This document shows, in pieces, positions 1 through 10,307 of a DNA stretch of 64,000 nucleotides. Below the pieces are notes generated by a model. The model ran no database searches. It was not told the origin of the DNA and saw only the letters and a list, made by a program, of their open reading frames with translations. The DNA comes from Rhodospirillales bacterium (GTDB taxonomy: Bacteria; Pseudomonadota; Alphaproteobacteria; Acetobacterales; Acetobacteraceae). Both the position numbers and the translations under genes were made by a program. How positions within the stretch are numbered: position 1 is the first letter of the stretch; the number at the start of each line of letters is the position of its first letter. The stretch spans positions 52,392-116,391 of the forward strand of contig CANFKS010000002.1 in assembly GCA_947447625.1 (NCBI GenBank), read 5' to 3'.

Positions 1-1034
1 AGTTGCGGCTTGCTGTCGATCTCGGCGTCGCGGGAGAGCAGCAGGGTTTGGTTCATCTGGTAGCCGTCGGTTTTCTGGGCGATGCGGGCGACTTCGATCT
101 TGCCCTGGAAGACGCCCTTGGCGTGGCCGGTGAGGACGTTTTTCACGGTCTGGCGGCTGGCGGTGGACGGCGCGTCGTGGCGGACGGTGGTGGTGAAGTC
201 GGAATGCTGGGTGGCGCCGAGGAGTTGGGCGGCGTTGAGGTGGGCCATGGCGTTCTCGCCGGCGAGATGGGCATGGACCTGCACGCGGGCGAGGCGGCCG
301 CCGAGGGCCAGCGAGAAGCTGTCATAGGTGCCGCGTGCCGCGACTTTGGCGAAGACGGTGGAGAGGTGGAAGGCGCCGGGGGCTTCGCGCTGTTCGCGCA
401 GGTGAACCAGGGTGGCGTCCTCGGCGATTTCGGCGGTGATGACGGGGTTGTTGAAGTAGACGCCGGTGCCGCTGTTGATTTCGGCGAGGGTGAGACGGGC
501 GCCCTGGCCGAGGCGGATGGCGTGGCGCGGGTGGAAGGAGACGGGGTGGCCATGGGCGTCGGCGCCGAGGCTGACGAGGAGGATGGTGCCGGCGTCGATG
601 CCGGGGGCGATGTCGATGGCGGCGCCGTCTTCGGCCAGCATGGTGTTCAGCGCGACCAGTTTTTCGCCGTTGTCGGCGATGTGGCCGAAGGCGGGGGCGC
701 CGGTGGTGATGCTGATGCCGTCCGGCAGGCGAGAGAGCGGCGCGCTGAAGCGGCCGTCGATGAAGACGAGGCGGGGCAGGTCGGGCAGGGCCAGGGCGGT
801 AAGCTGTGCCGAGGTGTCGGAGAGGAGGATGACGGGTTCGTGGAACGCGGTTTCAGCGAGCGGGCGCAGCGCGGTGTAGCGCCAGGCTTCCTCGCGCGGG
901 CCGGGCAGGCCGTGGCGGGCGAAGGCGTCGGCGCCGGCGGCACGCTGCGCATTATCGCCGGGGAAGCGGGATTTCAGGCCGGCATAGCGGGCCAGGAAGC
1001 CCTGGGCGCTGGCTTGGAGGGTGGTCTGGGACAC
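1..1034 (-). CDS. sufD: Fe-S cluster assembly protein SufD (3' end beyond window)
   Basis: SufD partners SufB and SufC in the cytoplasmic SufBC2D scaffold that builds Fe-S clusters. About 344 N-terminal codons are visible and the C-terminus lies past base 1. Reading the - strand gives a GTG start at 1034, five bases after the sufC stop, then a typical SufD sequence: an early REEAWRYT segment, the beta-helix core, and near the edge the family hallmark QMNQTLLLS followed by AEIDSKPQL. It is the third gene of sufB-sufC-sufD. The start is inferred from proximity to sufC; no other start fits better. The family call is firm. Confidence 0.93.
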   Translation of the reverse strand, partial: MSQTTLQASAQGFLARYAGLKSRFPGDNAQRAAGADAFARHGLPGPREEAWRYTALRPLAETAFHEPVILLSDTSAQLTALALPDLPRLVFIDGRFSAPLSRLPDGISITTGAPAFGHIADNGEKLVALNTMLAEDGAAIDIAPGIDAGTILLVSLGADAHGHPVSFHPRHAIRLGQGARLTLAEINSGTGVYFNNPVITAEIAEDATLVHLREQREAPGAFHLSTVFAKVAARGTYDSFSLALGGRLARVQVHAHLAGENAMAHLNAAQLLGATQHSDFTTTVRHDAPSTASRQTVKNVLTGHAKGVFQGKIEVARIAQKTDGYQMNQTLLLSRDAEIDSKPQ

Positions 1035-1039
1035 TGGGG

Positions 1040-1789
1040 TTATGCCGCTTCAGCCACGACGGCGGCGTAGCCGTTGGCTTCGAGCTCGTGGGCGAGTTCG
1101 GGGCCGCCGGAGCGGATGATGCGCCCGCCGGCCAGGACGTGGACGCGGTCGGGGACGATGTAGTCAAGCAGGCGCTGGTAATGGGTGATGACGAGGGCGG
1201 AGAAATCGGGGCTGCGGAGCGCGTTGACGCCATCGGCCACGATTTTAAGGGCGTCGATGTCGAGGCCGCTGTCGGTTTCGTCGAGGATGGCGAGTTTGGG
1301 GCGCAGGATGGCCATCTGGAGGACTTCGTTGCGCTTTTTTTCGCCGCCGGAGAAGCCGACATTGACGTTGCGTTTCAGCATGTCGTCAGCCATCGAGAGG
1401 CGCTTGATTTCGGCGCGGGCGAGTTTGAGGAACTTGACGGCATCAAGCTCCTCTTCGCCGCGGGCGCGGCGCTGGGCGTTGAGCGCGGTGCGCAGGAAGT
1501 TGGCGTTGTTCACGCCGGGGAGCTCGACCGGATATTGGAAAGCGAGGAACAGGCCGGCGGCGGCGCGTTCCTCGGGGTCCATCTCCAGGAGGTCATGGCC
1601 ATCAAACATGGCGGTGCCGCCGGTGACGTCGTAGCCGTCGCGGCCGGAGAGGATGTAGGACAGGGTCGATTTGCCGGAGCCGTTGGGGCCCATGATGGCG
1701 TGGACTTCGCCGGTGGGGACAATGAGATCGATCCCCTTGAGGATCTCCTTGTCGGTGATGCCGGCGCGCAGCGCGTTGATTTCGAGCAT
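1040..1789 (-). CDS. sufC: Fe-S cluster assembly ATPase SufC
   Basis: A 249-residue ABC-type ATPase that powers the SufBC2D scaffold. Visible motifs are Walker A GPNGSGKST (residues 34-42), the signature FSGGEKKR, Walker B LAILDE followed by TDSGLD, and the switch histidine in VITHYQ. The start MLEINALRAG at 1789 follows the sufB stop by about 11 bases. The reading frame stays open further upstream, but that stretch lies antisense-frame inside sufB and is not SufC-like. Length and motif spacing are normal for the family. Confidence 0.97.
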   Translation of the reverse strand: MLEINALRAGITDKEILKGIDLIVPTGEVHAIMGPNGSGKSTLSYILSGRDGYDVTGGTAMFDGHDLLEMDPEERAAAGLFLAFQYPVELPGVNNANFLRTALNAQRRARGEEELDAVKFLKLARAEIKRLSMADDMLKRNVNVGFSGGEKKRNEVLQMAILRPKLAILDETDSGLDIDALKIVADGVNALRSPDFSALVITHYQRLLDYIVPDRVHVLAGGRIIRSGGPELAHELEANGYAAVVAEAA

Positions 1790-1800
1790 GTCTCTATCCT

Positions 1801-3285
<1,485 letters not shown>

Positions 3286-3295
3286 ACGATGGCTC

Positions 3296-3760
3296 CTATT
3301 CAGCGGCCGACGCGGCGAGCGCGGCGGGAATTCTAAAGGCAGGCGGCACGGAGGCACTGCGCATGTCGGCCAGTGTGATGTTGGTGAGGGCGTCACGGAT
3401 GGCGTCGTTCACGAGGTCCCACCGTCCTTTGACGGCGCAGAGGAAGCCGACGTCGCAGCCGCCGCCCTCGACGCAGGCGGTGAGGGCGATGGGGCCGTCG
3501 ATGGCGCCGATCACATCGGCGACGGTCACGGTCTCGAGGGGGCGGGACAGGCGGTAGCCGCCGCGGGCGCCGCGCTGGGACACGACCAGGGCGGCGGAGG
3601 CCAGGGCCTTGAGCACCTTGGCGACAGTGGGTTCGGGTATGCCGGTGGCAGCCGCGATGCCGGGCGAGGTTTGCACGCAGTCTTCCCCGGCGCGTTGGCA
3701 ATCACCGAGGCGGATCAGCACGACGACCGCATAGTCGGTCAGTTTTGAGAGCCTCAGCAT
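3296..3760 (-). CDS. Rrf2/IscR-type SUF regulator
   Basis: A 154-residue winged-helix regulator of the Rrf2 family, first in the suf transcript. The N-terminus [18 protein letters not shown] and the wing [11 protein letters not shown] are diagnostic. Three cysteines in the pattern [13 protein letters not shown] (around residues 95-107) match the Fe-S ligand site of IscR-like proteins. Family knowledge suggests it senses Fe-S status and represses its own operon. It is divergent from the NIPSNAP gene across a 165-base gap that should hold both promoters. It could be named SufR or IscR; I leave the symbol blank because these are not separable by eye. Confidence 0.92.
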   Translation of the reverse strand: MLRLSKLTDYAVVVLIRLGDCQRAGEDCVQTSPGIAAATGIPEPTVAKVLKALASAALVVSQRGARGGYRLSRPLETVTVADVIGAIDGPIALTACVEGGGCDVGFLCAVKGRWDLVNDAIRDALTNITLADMRSASVPPAFRIPAALAASAAE

Positions 3761-3925
3761 GGCGTGGAACCCTAATCGGACCTGAACAGTCCTGTATCGG
3801 GCAAATGGCGCATCCCCTCCATGTCGTCAAGACGGGCGGGGCGGCTTTTCGTCGGCGCGTTGCGCTTGTAGGGTGCGGCGCCGGCGCCGCCGGCCTGACA
3901 ACCAATCGCCACAGGGAGGCGCCAG
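3761..3925. promoter_or_regulatory. Divergent promoter region of the suf operon and the NIPSNAP gene
   Basis: This gap separates the suf regulator (leftward) from the NIPSNAP gene (rightward). It contains a short imperfect dyad, GGAC-7-GTCC, at about 3779-3793, close to the regulator start, which is a reasonable place for an Rrf2 operator. No confident -35/-10 pair was identified. A good ribosome binding site (GGGAGG) lies 7-12 bases before the NIPSNAP ATG. The operator reading is an inference from position only. Confidence 0.3.
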
Positions 3926-4246
3926 ATGATCGCCGATGTTCGTATCTATACCTGCAAGCCCAACAAGATGGCCGAGTTCGTGAAAATCTACGAGGAGCTG
4001 GCCTGGCCGCTCCAGGAGAAGTATCTGGGCCGCAATCTTGGATGGTTCACCACCATCGAGGGTGAACTCAACACTGTCGTGCATATCTGGGGCTACGAGA
4101 ACCAGGCCGACCGCGAGGCGCGGCGCAATGCGATGGCGGCCGATCTGGCGTGGGGCGCGTATCTCGCGGCCGTGGCGAAGGCGGAATGCCTGGTGAAGAT
4201 GGAAAACCGCATCACCCGTCCGACCGGTTTTTCGGCGGTTCAGTAA
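3926..4246 (+). CDS. NIPSNAP family protein
   Basis: A 106-residue protein with a single NIPSNAP (dimeric alpha-beta barrel) domain. It is recognised by the start MIADVRIYTCKPNKMAEF, the central NTVVHIWGYENQADREARR and the closing ENRITRPTGFS. The domain is common in small bacterial proteins; a defined reaction is not established for most members. It is followed by an M20 peptidase after 63 bases, so the two may be co-transcribed. The start is supported by an upstream GGGAGG. Function beyond the fold cannot be read from the sequence. Confidence 0.85.
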   Translation: MIADVRIYTCKPNKMAEFVKIYEELAWPLQEKYLGRNLGWFTTIEGELNTVVHIWGYENQADREARRNAMAADLAWGAYLAAVAKAECLVKMENRITRPTGFSAVQ

Positions 4247-4309
4247 GATTTGGGCCGGCCGGGTGTGGCGACGCATCCGGCCGGTTGATCTATTTCGAGG
4301 AGATCCGCC

Positions 4310-5698
4310 GTGTCCGATCGCGCCAGCACCATCCAGTCCGCCCTTGCGTTTTTCGACGATGGGCGGTTTCGCGACCGTCTGGCAGCGCTGGTGGCGATCC
4401 AGTCGACATCGCAGGACCCCGGGCATGATGCGGATGTGTGGACGTATCTGCGGGACGGGATCGGGCCCTGGGTGGAGCGGATGGGGTTCACGGTTTCGAT
4501 CCATCCCAATCCGAAGGACGGGTTTGGACCGATCCTGACGGCGGAGCGGATCGAGGATCCGTCGCGTCCGACGATTTTGACGTATGGGCATGGCGATACG
4601 GTGCGCGGGCTTGAGGACCAGTGGGACGCGGGGCTGACGCCCTGGACGCTGGTGGAGGAGGAGGATCGCTGGTACGGGCGGGGCACGGCGGACAACAAGG
4701 GGCAGCATGCGCTGAACCTGACGGCGCTGGAGCATGTGCTGGCGGCGCGGGGCGGTAAGCTCGGGTTCAATGTGAAACTGGTGATCGAGACCTGCGAGGA
4801 GCGCGGGTCGATCGGGTTGCGGGAGTTCATTGCCGCACATGCGGATGCGTTGAAGGCCGATGCGCTGATTGCGTCGGACGGGCCGCGGGTGGCGCCCGAT
4901 ATTCCCACGCTGTCGACCGGGACGCGGGGGACGTTCCATTTCGACCTGGTGCTGGATGTGCGGCCGGGGGGCGTGCATTCGGGGAACTGGGGGGGCATGA
5001 CGACGGACCCCGCCATCGTGATGGCGCATGCGCTCGGGGCGATCGCGGATCGCAACGGCAAGATCCTGGTGCGGGACTGGTTGCCGTCGAACGGGATGCC
5101 GGCGGCGGTGCGCGGCGCCTTGGCGGGGCTGGAGTTGCAGTCCGAGGCGTCGGCGACGATTGATGCGGGATGGGGGGAGCCGGGGTTCACGGCGGCGGAG
5201 AAGGTGTTCGGCTGGACGAGCTTTATCGTGCTAGCAATGATTTCCGGGCGGCCGGAAAATCCGGTCAATGCGGTGGCGCCGAATGCGCGGGCGCATTGCC
5301 AGATCCGCTACACGGTGGACAGCGATCCGGCGCAGTTCGAGGCGGCGTTGCGCGCGCATCTGGATGCGAGCGGGTTTCCTGAGATTCGCATCGAGAACGC
5401 GGGTATTCGCATGCCGGCGAGCCGGACGAGCCCGGATGATCCCTGGGTGCGGTTCACAGTGGCCTCGATGGAGCAGACGCTGGGGCGGCGGGTGCAGGTG
5501 ATTCCGAACAGCGGCGGCGGGCTGCCCGGCGATGTGTTCGTGGATTATCTGCATGTGCCGCTGATCTGGATTCCGCATTCGTACAACGGCTGCAAGCAGC
5601 ATGGGCCGAACGAACATTTCCTGCGCAAGCCGGCGCGCGAGGGGATCGCGGCCTATGCGGGGATCTGGTGGGACCTCGGCGACTACAGGCCGGCCTGA
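4310..5698 (+). CDS. M20 family metallopeptidase
   Basis: A 462-residue dizinc hydrolase of the M20 (ArgE/DapE/CPG2) family, cytoplasmic by lack of a signal. Metal-site motifs are GHGDTV (His94, Asp96), GRGTADNKGQ (around 127-136) and the catalytic glutamates in CEERGS (around 165). A lid domain follows and the C-terminal metal histidine lies in the QHGPNEH segment. The GTG start at 4310 follows a GAGGAG site at 4297-4302. Substrate is unknown; dipeptidase or N-acyl amino acid hydrolase are both possible. Confidence 0.93.
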   Translation: MSDRASTIQSALAFFDDGRFRDRLAALVAIQSTSQDPGHDADVWTYLRDGIGPWVERMGFTVSIHPNPKDGFGPILTAERIEDPSRPTILTYGHGDTVRGLEDQWDAGLTPWTLVEEEDRWYGRGTADNKGQHALNLTALEHVLAARGGKLGFNVKLVIETCEERGSIGLREFIAAHADALKADALIASDGPRVAPDIPTLSTGTRGTFHFDLVLDVRPGGVHSGNWGGMTTDPAIVMAHALGAIADRNGKILVRDWLPSNGMPAAVRGALAGLELQSEASATIDAGWGEPGFTAAEKVFGWTSFIVLAMISGRPENPVNAVAPNARAHCQIRYTVDSDPAQFEAALRAHLDASGFPEIRIENAGIRMPASRTSPDDPWVRFTVASMEQTLGRRVQVIPNSGGGLPGDVFVDYLHVPLIWIPHSYNGCKQHGPNEHFLRKPAREGIAAYAGIWWDLGDYRPA

Positions 5699-5735
5699 CC
5701 GATCCCATACGATAAGTGACAGAGAGACACCAGTG

Positions 5736-6296
5736 ATGCAGAGCCGGGGTTATTTCGGGATCGGCGTCGAGGGCGTGTCGAAATCTGCGAATGTGGGGGC
5801 GCTGTTGCGGACCGCGCATGCGTTCGGGGCGGCGTTCTGCTTTACGGTGGCGCCGAGTTTCGATGCCCGTGCGGCGCGGTTGGCGGATACGTCGGACACC
5901 GCGAAGCACGTGCCGCTGTGGCGGTTCGACGATGTGGAGGCGATGGTGCTGCCCAAGGGCTGTGTGCTCGTGGGGATCGAGATCACCGAGGATGCAGCGC
6001 TGTTGCCGAGTTTCCGCCATCCGCTCAATGCGGCCTATGTCCTGGGTCCGGAGCGGTCGAGCCTGTCGGCGGGGTTGGTGGCGCGGTGCAAGCATGTGGT
6101 GAAGATTCCGACGCGGTTTTCGCTCAACCTGGCAGTGGCGGGGGCGTTGGTGCTGTATGACAGGCTGTTGCAGCACGGGCGGTTTGCCGATCGGCCGGTG
6201 ATGAGCGGGGGCGGCGGGGAGGCTGCCGCGGCGGCAGGGGGACACGGGCATCCGGTGTTCCGCCGCAACCGGCCGGATTGGATGAAGGAGGACTGA
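5736..6296 (+). CDS. SpoU/TrmH-family RNA methyltransferase
   Basis: A 186-residue SPOUT-fold 2'-O-methyltransferase. The SpoU motifs are visible: motif 1 SANVGALLRTAHAFGA near the N-terminus, motif 2 YVLGPERSSLS, and motif 3 IPTRFSLNLAVAGALVLYD, which form the knotted SAM site. The start ATG at 5736 is the one that places motif 1 at the usual distance. It is a minimal SPOUT protein without the extra N-terminal RNA-binding domain of RlmB or TrmH, so the RNA target (tRNA or rRNA) is not assigned. Confidence 0.88.
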   Translation: MQSRGYFGIGVEGVSKSANVGALLRTAHAFGAAFCFTVAPSFDARAARLADTSDTAKHVPLWRFDDVEAMVLPKGCVLVGIEITEDAALLPSFRHPLNAAYVLGPERSSLSAGLVARCKHVVKIPTRFSLNLAVAGALVLYDRLLQHGRFADRPVMSGGGGEAAAAAGGHGHPVFRRNRPDWMKED

Positions 6297-6442
6297 ACCC
6301 GTTGCGGGGCTGACGCTGGGTGATCCGGCCGCGCTCAACTGCGTGGGGCGATGGCGCGGCTGACCTGAGGGAGCCGCGGGGTGATGCGAGGCATGAGCAG
6401 GCAACGCTTGTTCCGCCGCAATGGGGTCCGTATGACTTGCGT

Positions 6443-6949
6443 ATGCGCGCTCTTCTGATCCCGATTTTCGCCCTGATCGCTCCCATCGCTGCCCAGGCGC
6501 AGCCGAAGCCGGCTGCCAAGCCGCCGGGGCCGAAGCCGATCGGCGTGTTCGACGACTGGCAGGCCGCGACCTATGACGAGGGGGGGCAGACCGTGTGCTA
6601 TGCCTTCACCAAGGCGCGGGCCTCGGTGCCGGCGATCGCAGGGCGGGAGGCGATTTTGACCGTGACGCATCGGGTGGGGATGCGTGATGCGGTTTCGCTC
6701 AGCGCGGGGTTCGAGTTCGCGCAGGGGGCCGAGGTTGAGGTGTCCGCCGACAAGGCGAAGTTCCAGTTCTATACGGCCAAGCGCTCGGCATTCGCGCGGG
6801 ATGGACATGCGGCGATCGTCACGTTCGGGAGCGTGAAGCAGGTGACGGCCAAATCGCCGCATCCACAGAAGAAGGAGGTGCTGGATACGTTCAGCGCCAA
6901 GGGGTTCAGCGGCGCCTACGCGGCAATCAACAAGGCATGCCCCAAATGA
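6443..6949 (+). CDS. Invasion-associated locus B (IalB) family secreted protein
   Basis: A 168-residue exported protein. A signal peptide ([20 protein letters not shown]) is followed by a proline/lysine-rich linker and an IalB-like domain with [20 protein letters not shown], a beta-sandwich core and a C-terminal cysteine (NKACPK) that could pair with the first. Members occur widely in alphaproteobacteria and their biochemical role is poorly defined. The ATG at 6443 gives a clean signal peptide; the open frame upstream to 6320 does not. The end overlaps the rlmN start, suggesting coupling. Confidence 0.85.
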   Translation: MRALLIPIFALIAPIAAQAQPKPAAKPPGPKPIGVFDDWQAATYDEGGQTVCYAFTKARASVPAIAGREAILTVTHRVGMRDAVSLSAGFEFAQGAEVEVSADKAKFQFYTAKRSAFARDGHAAIVTFGSVKQVTAKSPHPQKKEVLDTFSAKGFSGAYAAINKACPK

Positions 6950-8139
6950 ACGAGATGAGCACCCCAACCGTGGCATCCGCCTCGGCCGCCGATCTGACCG
7001 AGGCTGAGCGGGTCCGGATCATGGCCAAGACGGCACGGTTTGCGCCACCGCCGGCCGTGTTGGCGGATGGGCGGAAGGACCTGGTGGGGTTGTCACGCGA
7101 GGAGTTGGGTACGGCGCTGGCCGAGGTGGGCGAGGCGGCGTTCCGGGCAAAGCAGGTATGGCACTGGATCTATCATCAGGGGGCGACTGATTTTGCCCGG
7201 ATGTCGACCATCGCCAAGCCGACCCAGGCAAAACTGGCCGAGCATTTCGTGATCGGGCGGCCTGAGGCGGCGGTGGTGCAGACCAGCACGGACAATACCC
7301 GCAAGTTCCTGTTCCGCTTCCGCGACGGGCAGGAGGCGGAGACGGTTTATATTCCGGAGGAGGACCGCGGGGCGGTTTGCATCTCCTCGCAGGTCGGCTG
7401 CACGTTGTCGTGCCGGTTTTGCCATACGGGGACGCAGACCTTGGTACGCAACTTGGGGCCGGCGGAGATCGTGGGCCAGTTCATGGGGGCGCGTGATTCG
7501 TACGGCGAGTGGCCGTCACCGCGCGGGGAGTCGCCGCGGCTGTTGTCCAATATCGTGCTGATGGGGATGGGTGAGCCGCTCTACAATTACGAGAACGTCG
7601 CCAAGGCGATGCGGATCGTGATGGATGGGGAGGGGATCGGCATTTCGCGGCGGCGGATCACGCTGTCGACATCAGGTGTGGTGCCGATGATGGATCGGGC
7701 GGGCGCGGAACTTGGGGTCAATCTCGCGGTGTCGTTGCATGCGGTGCGCGACGCCTTGCGCGACGAGATCGTGCCGCTCAATCGGAAGTATCCGATCAAG
7801 GAGTTGATGGCGGCGTGCCGGCGCTATCCGTCGGCGAGCAATGCGCGGCGGATCACGTTCGAATACGTGATGCTCAAGGGGCTCAACGATACGCCGGAGG
7901 ATGCGCGGGAGTTGGTGCGCCTGATCACCGGGTTGCCGGCCAAGGTCAATCTGATACCGTTCAATCCGTGGCCGGGCAGCCCGTACGAGACGAGCACGCC
8001 GGCGGCGATCAACCGGTTTTCGCAGATCGTGATGGATGCGGGGTTCTCATCCCCGGTGCGGGCGCCGCGCGGGCGGGATATTCTGGCGGCGTGCGGGCAG
8101 TTGCGGACCGAGACGAAGCGGGTTCGCGCTGCAGGGTAG
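6946..8139 (+). CDS. rlmN: 23S rRNA (adenine2503-C2)-methyltransferase RlmN
   Basis: A radical SAM enzyme that methylates A2503 of 23S rRNA and A37 of some tRNAs. The radical SAM cluster motif is [23 protein letters not shown], the [13 protein letters not shown] loop and the C-terminal [13 protein letters not shown], with the methyl-carrier cysteine, are all present. Two further in-frame ATGs lie at 6937 and 6955. I chose 6946 because it forms an ATGA overlap with the stop of the IalB gene. About 397 residues, the usual size for alphaproteobacteria. Confidence 0.96.
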   Translation: MNEMSTPTVASASAADLTEAERVRIMAKTARFAPPPAVLADGRKDLVGLSREELGTALAEVGEAAFRAKQVWHWIYHQGATDFARMSTIAKPTQAKLAEHFVIGRPEAAVVQTSTDNTRKFLFRFRDGQEAETVYIPEEDRGAVCISSQVGCTLSCRFCHTGTQTLVRNLGPAEIVGQFMGARDSYGEWPSPRGESPRLLSNIVLMGMGEPLYNYENVAKAMRIVMDGEGIGISRRRITLSTSGVVPMMDRAGAELGVNLAVSLHAVRDALRDEIVPLNRKYPIKELMAACRRYPSASNARRITFEYVMLKGLNDTPEDARELVRLITGLPAKVNLIPFNPWPGSPYETSTPAAINRFSQIVMDAGFSSPVRAPRGRDILAACGQLRTETKRVRAAG

Positions 8140-8174
8140 TGCGGCGCTTCTTTTTTGGAAAAGACGCGCCGCAC
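8139..8174. terminator. Hairpin between convergent rlmN and solute-binding protein genes
   Basis: A perfect 9-bp stem (GTGCGGCGC at 8139-8147 with GCGCCGCAC at 8166-8174) encloses an 18-base loop with a T run and A-rich partner. It begins on the last base of the rlmN stop codon and lies 11 bases from the stop of the opposite gene, so it is placed to terminate both transcripts. Confidence 0.55.
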
Positions 8175-8184
8175 GCGCCGTGCC

Positions 8185-9765
8185 CTATGTCCAGTTCAGG
8201 TTCCATGGATAGGGTGAGGTGCCTTCGAGCATGCCGTTCAGTTCCTTGCGGAATCCGGTGAGGATGAAGAACCGGCCGAGCGTCACGGTGGGCACGGTGG
8301 CGAGGGCTTCGCGGTGGATGTCGTCGGCGAGGCGGTTCTGTTCGGGTTCGGTGGCCGCGGTGAGCCATTCGGCGGTGAGTTTTTCGATGCGGTCGTTGGC
8401 GTACCAGCCGGCCCAGCCTTTGAGGCCGAGGCCGCGGATGACGGTGCTGACGGCGGGGTTCTGGATCGAGGTGCCGATCCACCAGGAGTGAAAGACCGAC
8501 CAGCCGCCTTTCTCGGGCGTTTCGCGGCTGTTGCGGCGCTGGATGACCGAGCCCCAGTCGGCGTCAACCAGTTCCACATTGAGGCCGAGCTTGCGGTAGT
8601 AGTCGTAGGTGACGTGGCCGAAGGGGGCGATGGAGGGGACATCGGCGGGATTGAGGATGACGACTTTGGCGCCGTTGTAGCCGGCGGCCTTGAGGGCGGC
8701 GCGGGCGGCGTCGAGATCGCCGGTCATCATGTCGGTGCCGAGTTCGCGGCCGTAGGGGGTACCGCAGGGGAAGAGGGCTTTGCAGGTGCGGTAGGAATCC
8801 GGATCGTTGCCGGTGACGGCGGCCATGTAGTCGGCCTGGTTGGTGCCGAGGAGGACGGCGCGGCGGATGGCCGCGTTGTCGAACGGGGGGTGGAGGTGGT
8901 TGAAGCGGCTGACGCCGGTGTAGCCGATAGGGTTGGTGTTGATGACGGTGAGGTCAGGGCGCTTGCGCAGGAGTGGGACAACGTCGGGCTGGAGTTGTTC
9001 CCACCAGTCGGCCTCGCCGTTCTGCAGGGCGGCGGCGGCGGTGGAGGGATCCGGCATGACGTGCCATTCGACGCGTTCGATGTGCGCGCGCTTGCCGCCC
9101 GAGGTCCATTGTGCGGGTTCGTCGCGGGGGACGTAGCCGTCAAAGCGGGTATAGGCGACGCGGCTGCCGGGGACGAATTCGTTTTTGAGGAAGCGGTAGG
9201 GGCCGGAGCCAACCATTTCGGTGACTTGGGTGTTCGGGTCGGTGCGGGCGAGGCGTTCGGGCATCATGGCCGCAATCATGCCGTTGGGTTTGGCGAGGGC
9301 CTGGGGGAGCAGGGGGAAGGGGGATTTGAGGCGGATGCGGATGGTGCGGTCATCCTGGGAGCCCCACTCCTCGACGAAGGCTGCGAGGGTCTGGCCGAAG
9401 ACGTCGCGCGCGGCCCAGCGTTTGAGGCTGGCCGCGCAGTCACGGGCGAGGACGGGTTCGCCGTCGTGGAATTTGAGGCCGGGGCGCAGGCGGATGAGCC
9501 AGGTGAGCCCGTCGGGCGAGACGGTATGACCCTCGGCCATTTGCGGGCGTGCACGGAGTTGGGCGTCAACGCCGTACAGCGTGTCGAAGACGTAGTAGCC
9601 GTGGGTTTGCGGCGGCTGGGAGGTGGTCCAGTGCGGATCGAGGGAGGACAGGTCCGAGGTTGGGATGAACCGCAGCGGGCGGGACTTTTGGGCCTGCACG
9701 GCGGGGGCGGCGAGGGTGGTGCCGAGGGCGGCGGCACCGGTGCCGAGAAAATGGCGGCGTTTCAT
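8185..9765 (-). CDS. ABC transporter substrate-binding protein (family 5, peptide/oligopeptide type)
   Basis: A 526-residue periplasmic binding protein of the DppA/OppA family. The N-terminus MKRRHFLGTGAAALGTTLA is a twin-arginine-like signal. The family-5 segments SLDPHWTTSQPPQTHGYYVFDTL near residue 40 and LTWLIRLRPGLKFHDGEPV near residue 90 are clear. No permease or ATPase genes adjoin it, so it is either an orphan binding protein or its transporter lies elsewhere. Ligand unknown. Confidence 0.93.
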   Translation of the reverse strand: MKRRHFLGTGAAALGTTLAAPAVQAQKSRPLRFIPTSDLSSLDPHWTTSQPPQTHGYYVFDTLYGVDAQLRARPQMAEGHTVSPDGLTWLIRLRPGLKFHDGEPVLARDCAASLKRWAARDVFGQTLAAFVEEWGSQDDRTIRIRLKSPFPLLPQALAKPNGMIAAMMPERLARTDPNTQVTEMVGSGPYRFLKNEFVPGSRVAYTRFDGYVPRDEPAQWTSGGKRAHIERVEWHVMPDPSTAAAALQNGEADWWEQLQPDVVPLLRKRPDLTVINTNPIGYTGVSRFNHLHPPFDNAAIRRAVLLGTNQADYMAAVTGNDPDSYRTCKALFPCGTPYGRELGTDMMTGDLDAARAALKAAGYNGAKVVILNPADVPSIAPFGHVTYDYYRKLGLNVELVDADWGSVIQRRNSRETPEKGGWSVFHSWWIGTSIQNPAVSTVIRGLGLKGWAGWYANDRIEKLTAEWLTAATEPEQNRLADDIHREALATVPTVTLGRFFILTGFRKELNGMLEGTSPYPWNLNWT

Positions 9766-10307
9766 GCGGGTCGTTTCTCCTGGGCCGGCTCGTGGATGGC
9801 GGGCGTTGGAGGTAAGGCTGTCATGCTATCGAGGGAGCGGGCAACTGGATATTTGCGGCGGGGCGATTGGGTCATCTGGCCTGCGGGGTGATGCGGTTCA
9901 TAGCCAGAGCGCGGTTTAGGGGCGACACCGGTTTTTACGTGGCAGTGGCCCTCGTTTCGATTTCACATGAAGCGTGCGCTTGCAGTATCGTGTGTGGACG
10001 CGGGTGTGGGGAGAGGCTGGTGCATGTCGGAAACGATGAGCGATTTTTGGTGCGGTTTCCGAATGGGCCAGGATGGCGATAGACGATGCGTGTGCCGTCG
10101 TGGCCCGGCTCATCGGGCAGGACAACACGGAAGGACTGGTCATATCGCTGGAGGATTGCGTGGCCGCGGTGCGGCGGGACGAGGAGGCGGATGCATCCTC
10201 GTCGGACCCGCCTGCTGGGCCGGTATTGTGATGGCAGGCGGCGGACAGGACGATGAATGCTTCGATTGTGCCATCTGGCGGCAGCATGGAGTGAGGAGCT
10301 GGCGGGT
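9766..10307. other. Intergenic stretch with no convincing gene
   Basis: Between the divergent solute-binding protein and GT4 genes. The open frames here have atypical composition and no recognisable family. The best candidate is a 52-codon frame at 10073-10231 (+) beginning MAIDDACAVVARLIGQ, which reads smoothly but lacks a ribosome binding site. No terminator, repeat or RNA was recognised. Confidence 0.4.

Noticed and set aside
3827-5268. Two long - strand frames opposite the NIPSNAP and M20 peptidase genes
   Set aside because: Arginine/proline/histidine-rich shadows; the + strand genes have conserved motifs and ribosome binding sites.
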